64,000 nt of DNA from Melieria omissa (lineage: Eukaryota > Arthropoda > Insecta > Diptera > Ulidiidae), in assembly GCA_963971225.1 (NCBI GenBank), contig OZ020267.1, positions 149,881,927 through 149,945,926 on the forward strand, given 5' to 3'. This document shows positions 25,371 to 37,688 of this stretch, in pieces; within the stretch, counting starts at the first letter, position 1, and each line of letters begins with the position of its first letter. A program made the position numbers and the translations under genes. The notes under the pieces were generated by a model that worked only from the letters and a program-made list of their open reading frames with translations, was not told the origin of the DNA and did not search any database.

Positions 25371-27145
25371 ATAGATAGATAGATATTTCACCCCAGTGGA
25401 TAGACGTGAAGAACGCCCAGGTTTAGTTCCCGTTGAATCAGTCTGATCCTTGGCTCAGACATTAAAGCTCACAATTAAGTATATGCAACTTGATCTAAAG
25501 CTTCCTTAGGTTAGGTAAGGTTAGGTAAAACAGACGGCTTGCTGGTTTTCAGCAAGTACACTTGGCCTCAAAGGCTCATTGTGATGCTCGATGAAAAAAG
25601 CTTTCTTAGCTTCCTTAGTTCCAAAAAATCCTAAGGATAATTCGCTTTTCTACTCCAAATTTTATTATATCCTTGCTTAGTATACCTGAGTAAATCTTTG
25701 GTAGCAGCACTAAACTTCCTTTCGGAGGCTTTTCATGAACTTAAAAGAGGCAAAAAAAAGGACTGAAAGATCTTCTTTTTTCTTTAAAGATTTCTGATAG
25801 CAAAAAATATTCAAATAAAATTAAAATTTTTTCCATGAATCACTAATAGTATTAAGAAAGCACACACACACACAAGCAATTGCAAGCGAAATCAATCAAT
25901 TCCAGCTGCTTTAAGACTCACCTTTACTGCACTTTAGTGCCACTTCCGCCTTCAATTCCACGCCCAACGCTTTCGGGGTCGCTTTTCCGCGCGCACCTTA
26001 ATGCAGCACATAAATCTCTCTTGTGCTAGTTAAGCTTTTAAAAATGTGTATTTATCATAGCGTTGTGCATACGAAACGCATACGAAAGCAGCAGCAGCAA
26101 TTTCCATTGAACAAACAAAAAATAAAAAAAAAATTGTTTACAAAAAACGTATCACATTCCAACAAATCGAGCAACTCAGCCGAGCGAACGAACGAACGCC
26201 GTGTAACCTAGTTTTTGTTGCGCGTTGTTCCTACTTTCATTGTTGTTGCTATTGTAGTTTTTGCTATTGTTGTTGTTGGTTATTTTTGTTGATAGCCAAC
26301 GATTAAGGTTGCGCTTGTTGTTAACCTGAGAATAAAAAGCACACAGCGGAAAAAAAAATCAGCCAAACAGAAGTTTCCTTGAGCTTGAAATGTGCACAAA
26401 ATAACAAATAAGACTTACAAAAAAATATAAACTAGCAAAAAATTCACAGAAAAACTGCAGCCATGTGTTGGTGTGCGTGATTTATGGCCGCGTGTGGCAT
26501 TCGTGTTTTTGCGCCAACAACAATTTCTAGCAATTGCCAACACTATCACCGAACATTATTCAAGTGCGTACAAATTGAAGCGGCGCGATTAGTGTGCAAC
26601 GCATTTTGAATAAATTAACTGTCGAATATATGGTAGAGACTTTTCAGTTGAATTTAATCAACTTTTTGGATAAATTTAATACTCTTTTCAGTTGAATTGG
26701 ATGCCTTCAATATCCCTAAGACATATATTAGATGGCTTCCAAGTATTGGTTCTTTGAATATTGTTTTTATTCTTCCTTTTGGACTTTGCCTGTTTACTCT
26801 TTTTGGCTGTCAAAGAAGCTGTTGGATTGATTGATTGATTAATTGATTCCTTATTTCACGATGTTTTGCAACTTCGAATGTCTTGTGAATTCCAGTTCAA
26901 TGCCATTCTTCTCATTTCTAATTATTAACGTGTGACCTAACCTCAAAAAAACTGAAAGTAAATTAACAAAATTTGAAAACTAGAGAACTGATAGCATTCA
27001 AAAGTAACTCAACAGATCTTAAAAATTTCGTTCAAGTTTCAAGCGATCCACACTGTAAATACAAATTTGAATGGATCCTACTTCTGATTGTTGACTGGGA
27101 TAGCAACTAATTCCGAATTGAATAGGAAGCTGATTGATGATGAAC
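25371..27145. other. Intergenic, no gene seen
   Basis: Begins with (GATA)n at about 25358-25385, abutting the LINE. GGTTAGGTAAGGTTAGGT near 25507 is followed by GTACACTTGGCCTCAAAGGC, a probable dispersed repeat. There is no supported frame. Confidence 0.45.
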
Positions 27146-27937
27146 TATTATTATTATTATTGATGGGGATGATGCACTGCGACCTGAAGATCTATTGTGC
27201 CCCTTTCTTGGACTTCAAAGACTGTCAGCGAGTCCAGTATTCAGGAGGAATTATAGTATGATTCCTACACCTCTGGATAACCAGTCTGTACCTGGTATAA
27301 GATGGTCTTCCAGGCGTTTCTTTTCTGCATGAGTACAGGACACTCTCCTAGAATGTGTATTGCAGTCTCGTTTTTCTGCAAGCAGAACCTGCAATACCCG
27401 TTTTCACGGATTCCTAGTTCGGCTAGATGATAATTCAATCTGCAATGCCCTGTTAGCATTCCCGTGATAATCCTTAGATTATTCTTTGATAGGGTCATGC
27501 ATTCCTCGAATCTTTTCCTATTGTAGGACCCGATAACCATCTTGGAATGATGGTATATTTTCCCAGTATTGATTCCTTCTGGTTATCTCGTTCTTCCTCG
27601 TAAGGATAGAAGAAGCTCCTTTTCCCAAACCACAAAAGGGTTCAGGGCTGACAGAGGGTGTGGCAGCTCCCCTCCTTCCCAGTTCGGCGGCTCGTTCGTT
27701 TCCTTCAATGCAAGCGTGGCCCGGAACCCAAAGTACTCAGACATGGTTGTAACGGCCTAGTGAGTTTAGCTTCTCAAGACACTCCAGAACCAGTTTCGAG
27801 GGCACTTGGTAGGATCTTAGGGCCTTGATTGTCGCTTGGCTGTCGGAGAGGATAGCAATCTTTCGGTTCCGGTATCTCCTCGCCAGATTGAAATAAGCAC
27901 ACCTTTCAATGGCGTATATTTCTGTCTGGAAGATATA

Positions 27938-28846
27938 GGGTTTTCCAACAGGAGGTGTTATTTTGAATCACCCGGTATTTCGGTAGCTGTCACTTTTGAA
28001 GCTTTTATTCTTTGGCATTTGACAAGTAGAAACTACGCCATTACTAAAAATGGAACGATACATGCTTCAACAAGGCATTGAAATTATTAAAATTCACTAC
28101 AAAAATTGTGAAAATCTTTATCCGGAATTCCATCGAAAAATCATCTTGACTGATGAGGCCCATTTCCACATCGGTGGCTACGTCAACAAGCAAAATTGTC
28201 GCATCTGGGGTCGGAAAACCCAAGAGTTATTGTTGAGAAGCCTCTCCATCCTCAATGAGTGACTGTTTGGTGCGGTTTATGGTCCGGCAGGGTCATTGGA
28301 CCTTACTTTTTCGAAAATGAGGTTGGATCAACAGTTGCAGTGAATGGATTGCGCTATCGAGAGATAATTAATGATTTTTGATCGATCTGGACAACGTTTA
28401 CTTTCAACAAGACGGCGCTATGTGCCACACAAGCAACGAAACCATTGCTCTTTTACGGGAAAAGTTTCCGGACCGTGTTATCTCTGGAAGAGGTGATCAC
28501 AATTGGCCACCTAGATCTTGTGATTTAACACCTTGCGACTTCTTCCTTTGGGGCCACGTGAAAGATAAGGTGTACGCCAACAGCACAGCGTCGATTCAAG
28601 ACCTCAAAGATAGAATTCGTGAGGCTATCGAGGACATAGGGCAGCCACTTTACGATTTGGTGATGGAAAATTTCATGAAAAGGATATGGTCCTGTAAGCG
28701 TGGTCGTGGTGGCCATTTGGTTGATGTTATTTTTCATTATTAACGGCATACCTTCCTCTTTATTATGAAATAAACATCCGATCATTTATCTCAAAAAATT
28801 GAATTTTTCTTTGAATACCAAAATAACACCTCTTGTTGGAAAACCC
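27938..28846 (+). mobile_element. DD41D 'rosa'-type mariner nested in the LINE
   Basis: Terminal repeats begin GGGTTTTCCAACAGGAGGTG on the left, and the right end inverted reads GGGTTTTCCAACAAGAGGTG (one mismatch in 20). TA flanks both ends (27936-27937 and 28847-28848). The insertion splits the LINE RNase H region. At 909 bp it has lost the transposase N-terminus. The coding remnant is on the plus strand, opposite to the LINE. Confidence 0.92.
28050..28743 (+). pseudogene. DD41D mariner transposase remnant
   Basis: The first catalytic region is ILTDEAHFHIGGYVNKQNCR (28050-28262, then a break). The second is VYFQQDGAMCHTS and the third SCDLTPCDFFLWGHVKDKVY within 28378-28743. Using the Asp of TPCD as the third catalytic residue, as in Mos1 (APSD), I count 41 residues after the QQD Asp, so DD41D, the spacing of the rosa group described from Ceratitis rosa. 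Stops between 28260 and 28378 disrupt the frame. Confidence 0.85.
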
Positions 28847-29530
28847 TATAGTTGTGAGTTTTCCCGTAGGTTCAGAGTATCTTATGCTCTCATACGTTTC
28901 CGATATACCTACCCAGTTCCTTTTGTTACTAAGTTCAGTTTTAAATCTCTTGACAAAACTGAACTTTAGTGAGATTGTGTCCCTCGGTATTGCAATGTCG
29001 GGATACTGATTCGTAAGAGTATCAATCCTTTAGCGGCTCAGGAAACCCTCCGTCCCGATATAAATATCAGTCATCCGTAGGAGAGCCCTCTTCGCCTGGG
29101 TCTGTATATGGAAATGAAGAGGTGTAAGTTCGAGGAGATGCTGTTGGACACGTTCTCATAGCCCCTGTTATGCATACACATGCCAGTCTTTGTAGCTTTC
29201 TGATCGCCTTGATGGTGGTTAGTTGGCGGGTTTTGTTTACCCAGACAGCTGAACCATATGTCTCACCATCGCTGTGTAGATCCATCTCAGAATAGTCGGA
29301 GTGCAACTCTTAATTTTGCCTGCTATGGACCCACAGGTCACGAAGACCCTGGTGGCCTTCCTTATCGTTTCCTCCATATGTCCTTTCCAGAGTAGTTTCT
29401 GATCTGCTATATCTCCTGGATATTTCACCTCCTTCTGGAATTCTAACTCTATCCCATCCAGACGGATTGGTCTAAGATCAGCAAGTTTATATCTCCTAGT
29501 GAATGGTACAATGGTGGTCTTCGCCGAGTT

Positions 29531-31831
29531 TATATTATTTGTATGGTGTATAGTTCATAAGCAACTATTTTACACTCATAGTTTGTCTTTTCCTCAACTT
29601 CCTTTTCCATAACTCAACCTTCAACTGTTGAAAGAAAAGTTGTTTTAATTTGACGCAGATGTAGTACAAACCAATAACCATGGCGCCAACTGACCCACCA
29701 ACTATTTGCCTTAAGTATTCAATTTATATTATTCAACTCAATGTGATCACCCAAAGTTATCACTGAGTTATTAGTTAATTAAGTCATAATTGCATTTGGG
29801 TTTATGGAAATCAGTTGGCCAAATCTGGCGCTGGTTTATGTTTGGCAGTAATCACTACCACATAACTCAAGTCCTACTCGGCTGGCTTTCGTTTTGGCCA
29901 TTGTCATGCGACATGCTTTTCAGGCAACGCGCATTGCAGGCACTTAACATTTTAGACATTGTTGCTGCGGTCATTGTTGTTGTACCTGTACAAGTGTACA
30001 ACTTGCCAACAGCAGGACAGCAAAAATATTACGCAGCATATTTTTAGCATTTTATTTTTGTTTTTGTTTTAATTTTTTTTTTGTTCATGCAACATTCATT
30101 ACGGCACTTGTGTGCGTGGGCTATGAGCAAACATTAAAAGATGAAAATCCCATTTAGGACGTTGAAATAAAATAGCTTTTTAGTGGTGTGAAAATGTTTA
30201 CTTTTATGTTTACTGCCAGCTGCATGTAGGGGAATAGGTGTCAGCAACGCGTGGCCGCCTACAAGTATGCTGTGAAAAATATTTATGGCTAATGTAACAG
30301 AAAAAGCGTGGTTTACTAACTTTGGGCAATGTAAAAAAAGTTGTTGTTGGTGTTGTTGTACACTGAAAGCATGTGGTATATGTAGTTTTTTTTATAAAAC
30401 TTTCATGTTGCCAGATTTGAAAAGGCCTTCGGGAGGGAAAAAACCTTCAATGCTACATCAAAGTGGGGTTTTTACGTGGTTTTTTTGTTAAAATTTTGCT
30501 TTGACATTTCTACTTATTATGAATTCATAATAAGTTCACTTTCCAAGAATTTATCTAGAAAACTTTAAGCCCAGAACTACAGTGACGTATAGTAAGTTTA
30601 GTAATTTTAAATTGTTTAAGCTTTGACTCTCAAGTGAATGTTTCCATTCCATTACATTTGAAACATTTTATGAATTATTAATTAATTAAAAAATAATTAA
30701 TTTTAAACTATTTGCGTTTTGACTCTCAAGTGAATGTTTCCATTCTATTACATTTTAAACATTTTATGAACTTTATTTATCTTCAAAATCAACGCTTTGG
30801 TTTATGTTGAACTTTCTACTTCAATGTTTTATACTTCCAAAATTTCTTTTTCCTATTCATTGAAGTTGCGCGCCTTTTTCCACATCTCATGGGCTTTCAA
30901 CAAAAACCACTTCATTATTTCATTTCTGTTGGCATTAAATTATTTGCTCAAGCAAGCACCTATCGTATGCTTCCTTCCACACGATTTGGCCACGTTTCCA
31001 TTATGCGGCAAAGTGTTTTTGCTGGTGTGATGTTTGCCAAATTTTCGTGCTGTATGAATTTTCTCTATAGAGCAGCAATTTATACATAGATTAATTAATT
31101 AACTGTCTTTGGTGGCAGCAAAATTCGCTGAAACAACAAAGGCGCCATGCAGCAGCCAATCAATATTGTGGAAAGTCGCAGTGTGGGCGAAGCTCTGAAA
31201 TGAAATTAATTAATTAAAGCGATGGTAACAAATTTCCAACAGCTTTGTATGAAAGTTTTTTTTTTCTCTGCCTACGCAGAATCTTTAAGCGTTGCTTTAT
31301 ACTCTGTGGAGTCGATTTAACAGGATAAGCAGAGCATTAATATTCCAATTTGCATAATTAACACGTCAAACAATGGCGGAATTACTTCATTGAGTTGTTT
31401 TTCCATGCTACAATTATACAAAAAATATCGCGATTTCAAGCTTTAATGTCAATGAAATTTCATTCACTGCATTTTGTCTTTATGGCAGCAATATTTGCCA
31501 ATTTTTATGTCAACATTTTTTTCCGGAATTCTGAATTTAAAATTCTGGCGTCAATTGGATAGTTGACTGCATTAAAAATGCACTTGAAAAATGTACGCAG
31601 CTTTATAAAGCAAATACATTCGGTTTGACATGTGGAAAATGCTACACTTGGTAGTTCAGTTAGGTTAGGTTAAAGTGGCTGAGTTTGTATGAGACACACA
31701 ATTTCCAGTTGGCAATTACTGAAAAGAAAGCGAATATGTTCAATGAAGTTTAAAATTAAATTTTCATTATTCTCTCACCTATTCAGGGAGTTACATGGTC
31801 CTTAACTCACTCACTTCTTACTTCTATATAT
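29531..31831. other. Intergenic, no gene seen
   Basis: AT-rich. Near 30605-30790 a ~120-base direct repeat (GACTCTCAAGTGAATGTTTC twice, at about 30626 and 30720) is evident. GTTAGGTTAGGTTAAAGTGG at 31662 resembles the motif near 16938. No coding support. Confidence 0.45.
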
Positions 31832-32254
31832 TGTTACGAAAATTCCAAGTTCGTTTGGATTGTGTTTGAAAATGAAACAACTTCAACTATTTAGCGCAAA
31901 ACGCAGTCAGAAACCAACAATCACTTTATTTACAGATTTACCCTTTTCTACTTTACACTTCTACTATTGCATGTTTCCCCTTTGCTTGCTCAACACAGAC
32001 TCGACTCCTTGCGCTGTACACTGCTGCTTTTATACCAGTTTTCTTAACGCGCCGAAGTTTCTTGCAACTTCCAATTGGAAAACGCTCGACCATTCTCGCA
32101 TAGCCCATTCCTTCGCGAACCATCCTTGCCATATCGGACTATACCAAGCGAATTATACCAAATTTGCCGTACTTCAAAGTGCATGCCTAAAAGTATGCTT
32201 GGAAAAGCATTCGTGCATAGAAAAGCATTCAGCACAGAGTGCCTTATCGTTTCA
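31832..32254 (-). mobile_element. Solo LTR, family A (copy 2)
   Basis: Starts TGTTACGAAAATTCC and ends CGTTTCA. ATAT precedes it (31828-31831) and follows it (32255-32258), a perfect 4-bp target duplication. Orientation is as copy 1. The poly(A) signal complement TTTATT lies near 31926 and a TATA-like TTTATA near 32030, in the order expected for a minus-strand LTR. No internal genes flank it. Confidence 0.82.
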
Positions 32255-32268
32255 ATATTGAATTGCAT

Positions 32269-32706
32269 TGTAACGATGAGGCACTTTGTCGCTGTGCTAT
32301 GCATGAATGCTTTTACGGGCATACTTTTAGACACGCCCTTTAGAGTACAGCAGACTTGCTATAATTTCGATATGGCAAGGATGGCGCGCGATGGTAATGG
32401 GATGTGCGATACGATAGAGATAGTCCAACTGGAATCTGCGCGAACGATCGAGAGATAGTCCAACTGGAATCTGCGAGAACAATTGGCGCGATAAGCAGAC
32501 AAGTATAAAAAGTAGCCGAGTACAGCGCAGAGGGACGAGTTTTATTTGAAAGAGCAAAGTTGTAACAAGTGTAAACATAAGCAAAGTGTAAATCTGTAAA
32601 TAAAGTGATTGCTGGTTTCTGACTGCGTTTTGCGCTGAGCAATTGAAGTGTGTTTTATTTTTCAAGCACAATCCAAAACGAACTTAGAGAAGTCATTTTC
32701 GCAACA
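32269..32706 (+). mobile_element. Solo LTR, family A (copy 3, inverted relative to copy 2)
   Basis: Starts TGTAACGATGAGGCAC and ends TTCGCAACA. Flanking tetramers GCAT (32265-32268) and GTAT (32707-32710) may be a target duplication with one change. TATAAAA at 32504-32510 and AATAAA at 32599-32604 are in promoter/poly(A) order for a plus-strand LTR. It is diverged from copies 1 and 2 and has an internal duplication of GATAGTCCAACTGGAATCTG near 32420-32475. Confidence 0.8.
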
Positions 32707-35700
32707 GTATATAATTTAACTCATAGCTTTCAGTTCATAAGAATTGCATGCATGAGTATTGAACATGCCGACTTTAGAGTACAAAAACGTAAAAAAATAC
32801 CACTAATGATTGTGTCTTTATGTTGCATTGCAATGACATCATTAAGCGTTATTTAATGTAATGTGCACACAAGCGACCGAACAGCCAAAGTGTGTGCAAA
32901 TGAAATTTCATAAAATGTAACTGTAACGTGTCATTGTGATAAAAATGACAGTTTCCGGCTGTGAACTGAATACTGAATATTGCTGAAACTCCCCTCCTCC
33001 CATCATATCTCACACCCACATAGCACACAACCGTCGCACTGCAGCAACCGATGCAGTCGCGCTAAAACAGTGACAACGCTGTGCGCGACGAGTGCTTGTT
33101 GCAGTGGAAGGACGCACTTGTGCGGCGATAATAACTGCAAACGGCGTGAGGAATTAAGGTCGACCGTGTGCGGCAGAAGCGTGATAAAAGGCGCAAAATT
33201 GAACGGCAATGCATTGTCATTGCACGCATCACTGTCGCCGTGGCTGCGGCATTGTCAAAGTGATGCAAAATAATTACGACAGCTGCGGTCAGCGGACAAT
33301 GCTGACACGCAGCGCTTGATAAAGCGCTCGGCAACCGCAAATTTCGCAGCAATTTAATGAGAATCGCATTATTCCTTTGGCAAAATCATAAGCGCGACTT
33401 GTTACGATTTGCACTGCTATTGCTGCTTTCAGCCAGGATTTTGCATGCATGATTGCCGAAACAGGTTACGCCGCCTACAGCCGGAAGTGGAGCACTGTTT
33501 GCTGCGTCTGCAAATATGTTGCAGATTCTGAACATCAATTAATATATATGTGAAATGATGAAATGGCATGTTGTGCGCACTCAACCAGAAATTTCCGCCA
33601 CATGCGCTTTTTTACGCGCTGCACTATTTGTTGTGCATTTCTCAGTGGCAGTTTTTTTCAATAATTTGTATTTATGTATTTTATGAAAATATTGCGCACA
33701 CAACAGCAACAATAAACTTTAATAAAACGCTCGCATGAATGCATGCAACAAGGATCCACACTCGCTGACAAACCACTGATGCGTTGATGGTTGCCCATCC
33801 GCCCATCCGCGTCGTATTTACATCATTGCATTGCCATTGAATTCATATTTTGCCGATGCGGTTTTGTAGCGCTTCAAGTGTGTGTATTGTGGCTTTCGCA
33901 TGAAATCGAAAAGCTGCACAACATCCTTTGCCGCCTTTTCAAAGCGACAATTTATGACTGTTGTTGCAAAAGTGTTTCCCAGGCGGCGACTATTACAATG
34001 CACAGCTGCTTTACCAATCAGTTGCTTTTTGTATTTTTTGTAAAAAAGGAAAAGATTCCATTCCTCTGTTGAGCATGTTGACAGCTACAGATTTAAGCAC
34101 TTTAAGCCCTGCAAAATAATAAATATTTATTATTTTATATGTTCAATTTATATTAAATAAGGACTTTAAATATTTACCACTGCTGCGAGGTCACAAGCAG
34201 CCAAGGCCAACAGAAACTAACAGCATGTGAGCTGAAACCACACTCCAGAACCGCATTGTGGAAAGCGTTAAATACTTGCAAAACCATGTTGCAAAATGAA
34301 GTATGAAATTGTTATCTAGAGCAGCGCACCACTAATACATACACATGTACATACGCACATAATTAAGAGAGTCCAACACAATTGTTCACATGGCAACGTC
34401 ACAGTTGCAGTTGCAGTACTCATGTCAGCCACTGCCTATGCAAATCTTAAACTTATTGTGTGCCTACTGGATTACTCTCCAACAGTGCGTTTGCTGTTTG
34501 CCACATGTGAAAACATTCATTCATGCAATCAACCAAAAACTCAGCTCCTGTGCTGGCACATTGGCTTAGAGTTGGATGTATGGCAATGCGGCAGTTGCAG
34601 TCAGCCATCTGTGCTTTGCATTATTTCATTATGAGTTTGGAATTGTCATCGCCCGGAATTGTCGCAATTTACCACACAGACGCACGCTGCAGTTTAGGAT
34701 ACCGTTGCTGCTGCTGCAGTGCAGCTAATGGAGTAATTAGTAGCTGCTGAAGTGTACCTGCTGGAAATTTCCTAAAATATGCACTGGAGCAGTATTTAAA
34801 TTTCAATTGCCACCAGCTGATAGTTTCAGACCTGAAATATACCAATTATATGCAGCTTAGATATTTGGCAGCAGACATAGCAGCAACAACGCCAAAACAC
34901 CGAACACTCTTTATGCCAAATGTTACACAAGCAACTGCTGCCAGCATTGATTTGCAGTGCAAATATGCTGCCGACATAAGTCATTGACATGCAGATGGCA
35001 AATGAAATGCCTAAAATATTCAATGCAACATTTATGAGATGCATTTCTAGGAACAACTTTGAACTTGAAGCCATTCAAAATGCATTCAATCCGTTCCCTC
35101 ATCCAACTGAGCGCACAAGTAAAGCAACTGTAAGGGCTTCGATGAAGTGGCAATGCCCCAAAAATATTTGAGTTTATGAGAATTTAAGTAACACAAACTA
35201 GGAAAATGCAAACAGCAAATCGAAGAAAAAATTATTGCAGATATTTGCACAACAACAAACAAGGCAACGTTCAAGCACAAAGGCTCCGCCCGTTGCCATC
35301 ATTCTTTTCTCTCCACATACTCAGCAAAATTGAGTGTTTGAAAAAAAATTTGAATTTCACACAAGTGCTTTCCTCCTTCCGCCGCTGCACTGACTCTGGA
35401 CCACAAAGGCGGCACATTCACTTTGCCGCTTCCTACATTCGGCTGCGTGTGTCGTGTGTACGCAGAGAAGCAGCCAAGCAGGTGAGTAGACAGTCTCGCA
35501 TTAAGCAAAATTTTGCATTGCACAAATTGTGCACACAGACGCAGCCAAACATACACACACAGTGCAAGTCAGACTCATACGCATTAGCAGCTAACGAGCA
35601 CAAGCAACAATAACAGCAAACACACATTCTGACATAAAAATACCTCGTATGGGTATATATAGAATATATCAGCTTATCGGGTCAATAAACATTTTGACTG

Positions 35701-36833
35701 CGCAAAAATGCATCAACACCTCTTCTGTTGCAACAACAATAACACCAAAAGAACAACAAAAACAAGTTATAAAAAACTTAAAAAAAGTAAAGTTCTAAAA
35801 CTTATACTTCCAAAGCTGAGGAAACATGGACCAATGCAGCTGCTCCACTAACTGCAGCTCCAAATAAAATTGCAGTTTGTGGTTTTTTTTTCTGCTGGAT
35901 GCTTTGAACATTTTCGTGGGGAAAAATTCCTTACCAAAAAGTTTCATTTGAAAATCACCCACTTACATTCATTCTTAACGCTTGTCAACCTCAACTGAGC
36001 TTTTGAACAATATTCATAAGTTTAAAAAATTCGTAAAGGATTATAAATTTCAGAAACTGGGAAGAATCACACAGTGCAACAAATTCAAACAAAATTTCGA
36101 GGGACAAGGTCAAACCCATCTCATTCGATAGAGGATCTCAGTAGATGAAAAAGTGCTAAGGGATTTTTCCCGAAATGTTCGATTTTTTTTTTAAATTGAG
36201 TTTAAAGATGGCGGCTTAACGCCCCTTCCCAAAACTTTTAAAACATCATATCTCTTGACTCAAATGTCAGAAAGGAATCATTTTTACGTCAAATGAAAGC
36301 TAATGAAATGAAGTCGATGACACAATATCCATTGTGGAAAAATGTAATGAAAAAGGACTTCAAGGACATCAAATAAATTTGTATCCTTGAATATCCTGGA
36401 ACCCGTGAGAGCTAAATTTATATAAGTGACTTTTGTTAAAAAGGCATTCAAAGATCTATACTGCATATTAATTTCTTTTCAATCACTTTAACTATTAAGC
36501 CACTACAGCGTTTCAAAAATTATACTATATTTTATTATATTATAGCTCTGTTGGTTTGGTAAAACTATAAAAAACAATAATCAGTTCCAAAACGAAGACT
36601 TTGAAATTGAATATTACTCACGTGCAAACGTATAAATGTCATGAAAACTCACTTACCAATTGTGTACGAGTAGAAGAGTTGAACTTATCATGTTCAATTT
36701 CATTTTCAAAGGTTTGCCGGAAACCGAGAAGAAAAATCGCTCTTTTTGTTTACATGTTTAGGCTTTGGCTACGGCTGGAGCTTCAAACTTTGGTCAAACG
36801 TTGCCGCAGACGCGTAATCAATTGAAATAATAA
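32707..36833. other. Intergenic, no gene seen
   Basis: Many overlapping short frames (up to 135 codons at 35206-35613) occur on both strands, without domains. GC is locally higher near 33.0-33.4 and 35.3-35.6 kb. No splice-consistent exon, RNA gene or transposon end was recognised. Confidence 0.4.
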
Positions 36834-37088
36834 CACCGTGCGGCAAAAATGAAAAAACACACTGATCACTGATCACACACACATCTGATATACATATCGC
36901 TATATTTTAACTAGGTTAAGTATTTTTTATATTTTTTTTATTTGTTATCCCCTTAAAAATTTTGAAGTCCTTTTAAAAGGACAAAGGATGTAGAAATGAA
37001 AAACTGAGTACGCAGTATTACTATGTTTGGTCTCTAGTTTCACGCCCATATGGATTTTTCCCAGTATGAAAAATGCTGTCGCACGGTG
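36834..37088. mobile_element. Small Tourist-like MITE
   Basis: Left end CACCGTGCGGCA and right end inverted CACCGTGCGACAGCA form short imperfect inverted repeats. TAA at 36831-36833 and 37089-37091 fits a 3-bp target duplication. The interior (255 bp) is non-coding. Support is moderate because the inverted repeats are short. Confidence 0.5.
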
Positions 37089-37688
37089 TAATCTGCACTT
37101 TAGCCGTTGTAACAGCAAATAATACACACCAATTACTTTTCAAGAAGAATTACAACCACCGGGAACTGATTTCATCGAAATTGCCGCATCTAAACTTACC
37201 CGAATTATAATATTTTCTGTTGACAACCTTAACCTCACCACTGCACACTTAAATCCACTTGTAGCAGCAAAGTTTGTATACACAACAAATATTTATTTTA
37301 CAATTTTAACGAACACTCAGCCTCAACTTCCGCTTGTCTTTTCTTTCTCCTTTCACTTCCTTTTCTGGCGCTAAAATAGCGCTGTCATTGCGCTCTCTGC
37401 CCTGCCAGCTCGTTCGTAAATGACAACAAAGCCAGCTGTCAACACAGCTGTGCGCTGTCACTTTGCCCAATAGACATTCTTGTGTAGATTTTTAGGTTGT
37501 GGCGCATCGCGGAAGTGTTTTGGAATTGCACACAGGAATCTGAAAGACGCGGACTGGTTTGGCTTTCGCTGCAATGTTTTAGCTACAAACTAAACGGCAG
37601 AGCGGAGTATCCCGAGCGTTGGGCCACTGGTGCAGACGGTGCAGGTGCGTGAAACGGAGCGTTTGGTGGGCGGACGTGCAGCAGCAAA
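37089..37688 (+). promoter_or_regulatory. 5' flank of the Cib2 gene
   Basis: The 600 bases upstream of the start codon include a GC-richer stretch from about 37370, likely promoter and 5' leader. The start codon context is GCAGCAAAATGGG. I cannot place the transcription start. Confidence 0.35.

Larger units (their letters stand above)
27146..29530 (-). mobile_element. I-like LINE relic (RT end, RNase H, zinc-finger tail), split by a mariner
   Basis: Minus strand, read from 29530 downward. The RT C-terminus has LRWIYTAMVRHM near 29270. A linker with LTPLHFHIQTQAKRAL-type residues lies near 29090-29130. RNase H begins near 27930 (QTEIYAIERC) with SDSQATIKAL and WVPGHACIEGNE. A C-terminal Cys-His motif (CRFCLQKNETAIHILGECP) lies near 27330-27390. 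The 3' end is a (TAA)n tail, seen on the plus strand as ATTATTATTATTATTGATGG at 27148-27163. RNase H plus a TAA tail is characteristic of I-clade LINEs. Stops and shifts make it inactive. Confidence 0.85.

Noticed and set aside
31832..32706. Single foldback transposon
   Set aside because: Each arm has its own TG..CA ends and the left arm its own ATAT duplication, so two solo LTRs fit better.
35206..35613. 135-codon plus-strand frame
   Set aside because: Low-complexity, overlapped by minus-strand frames, no recognisable family.
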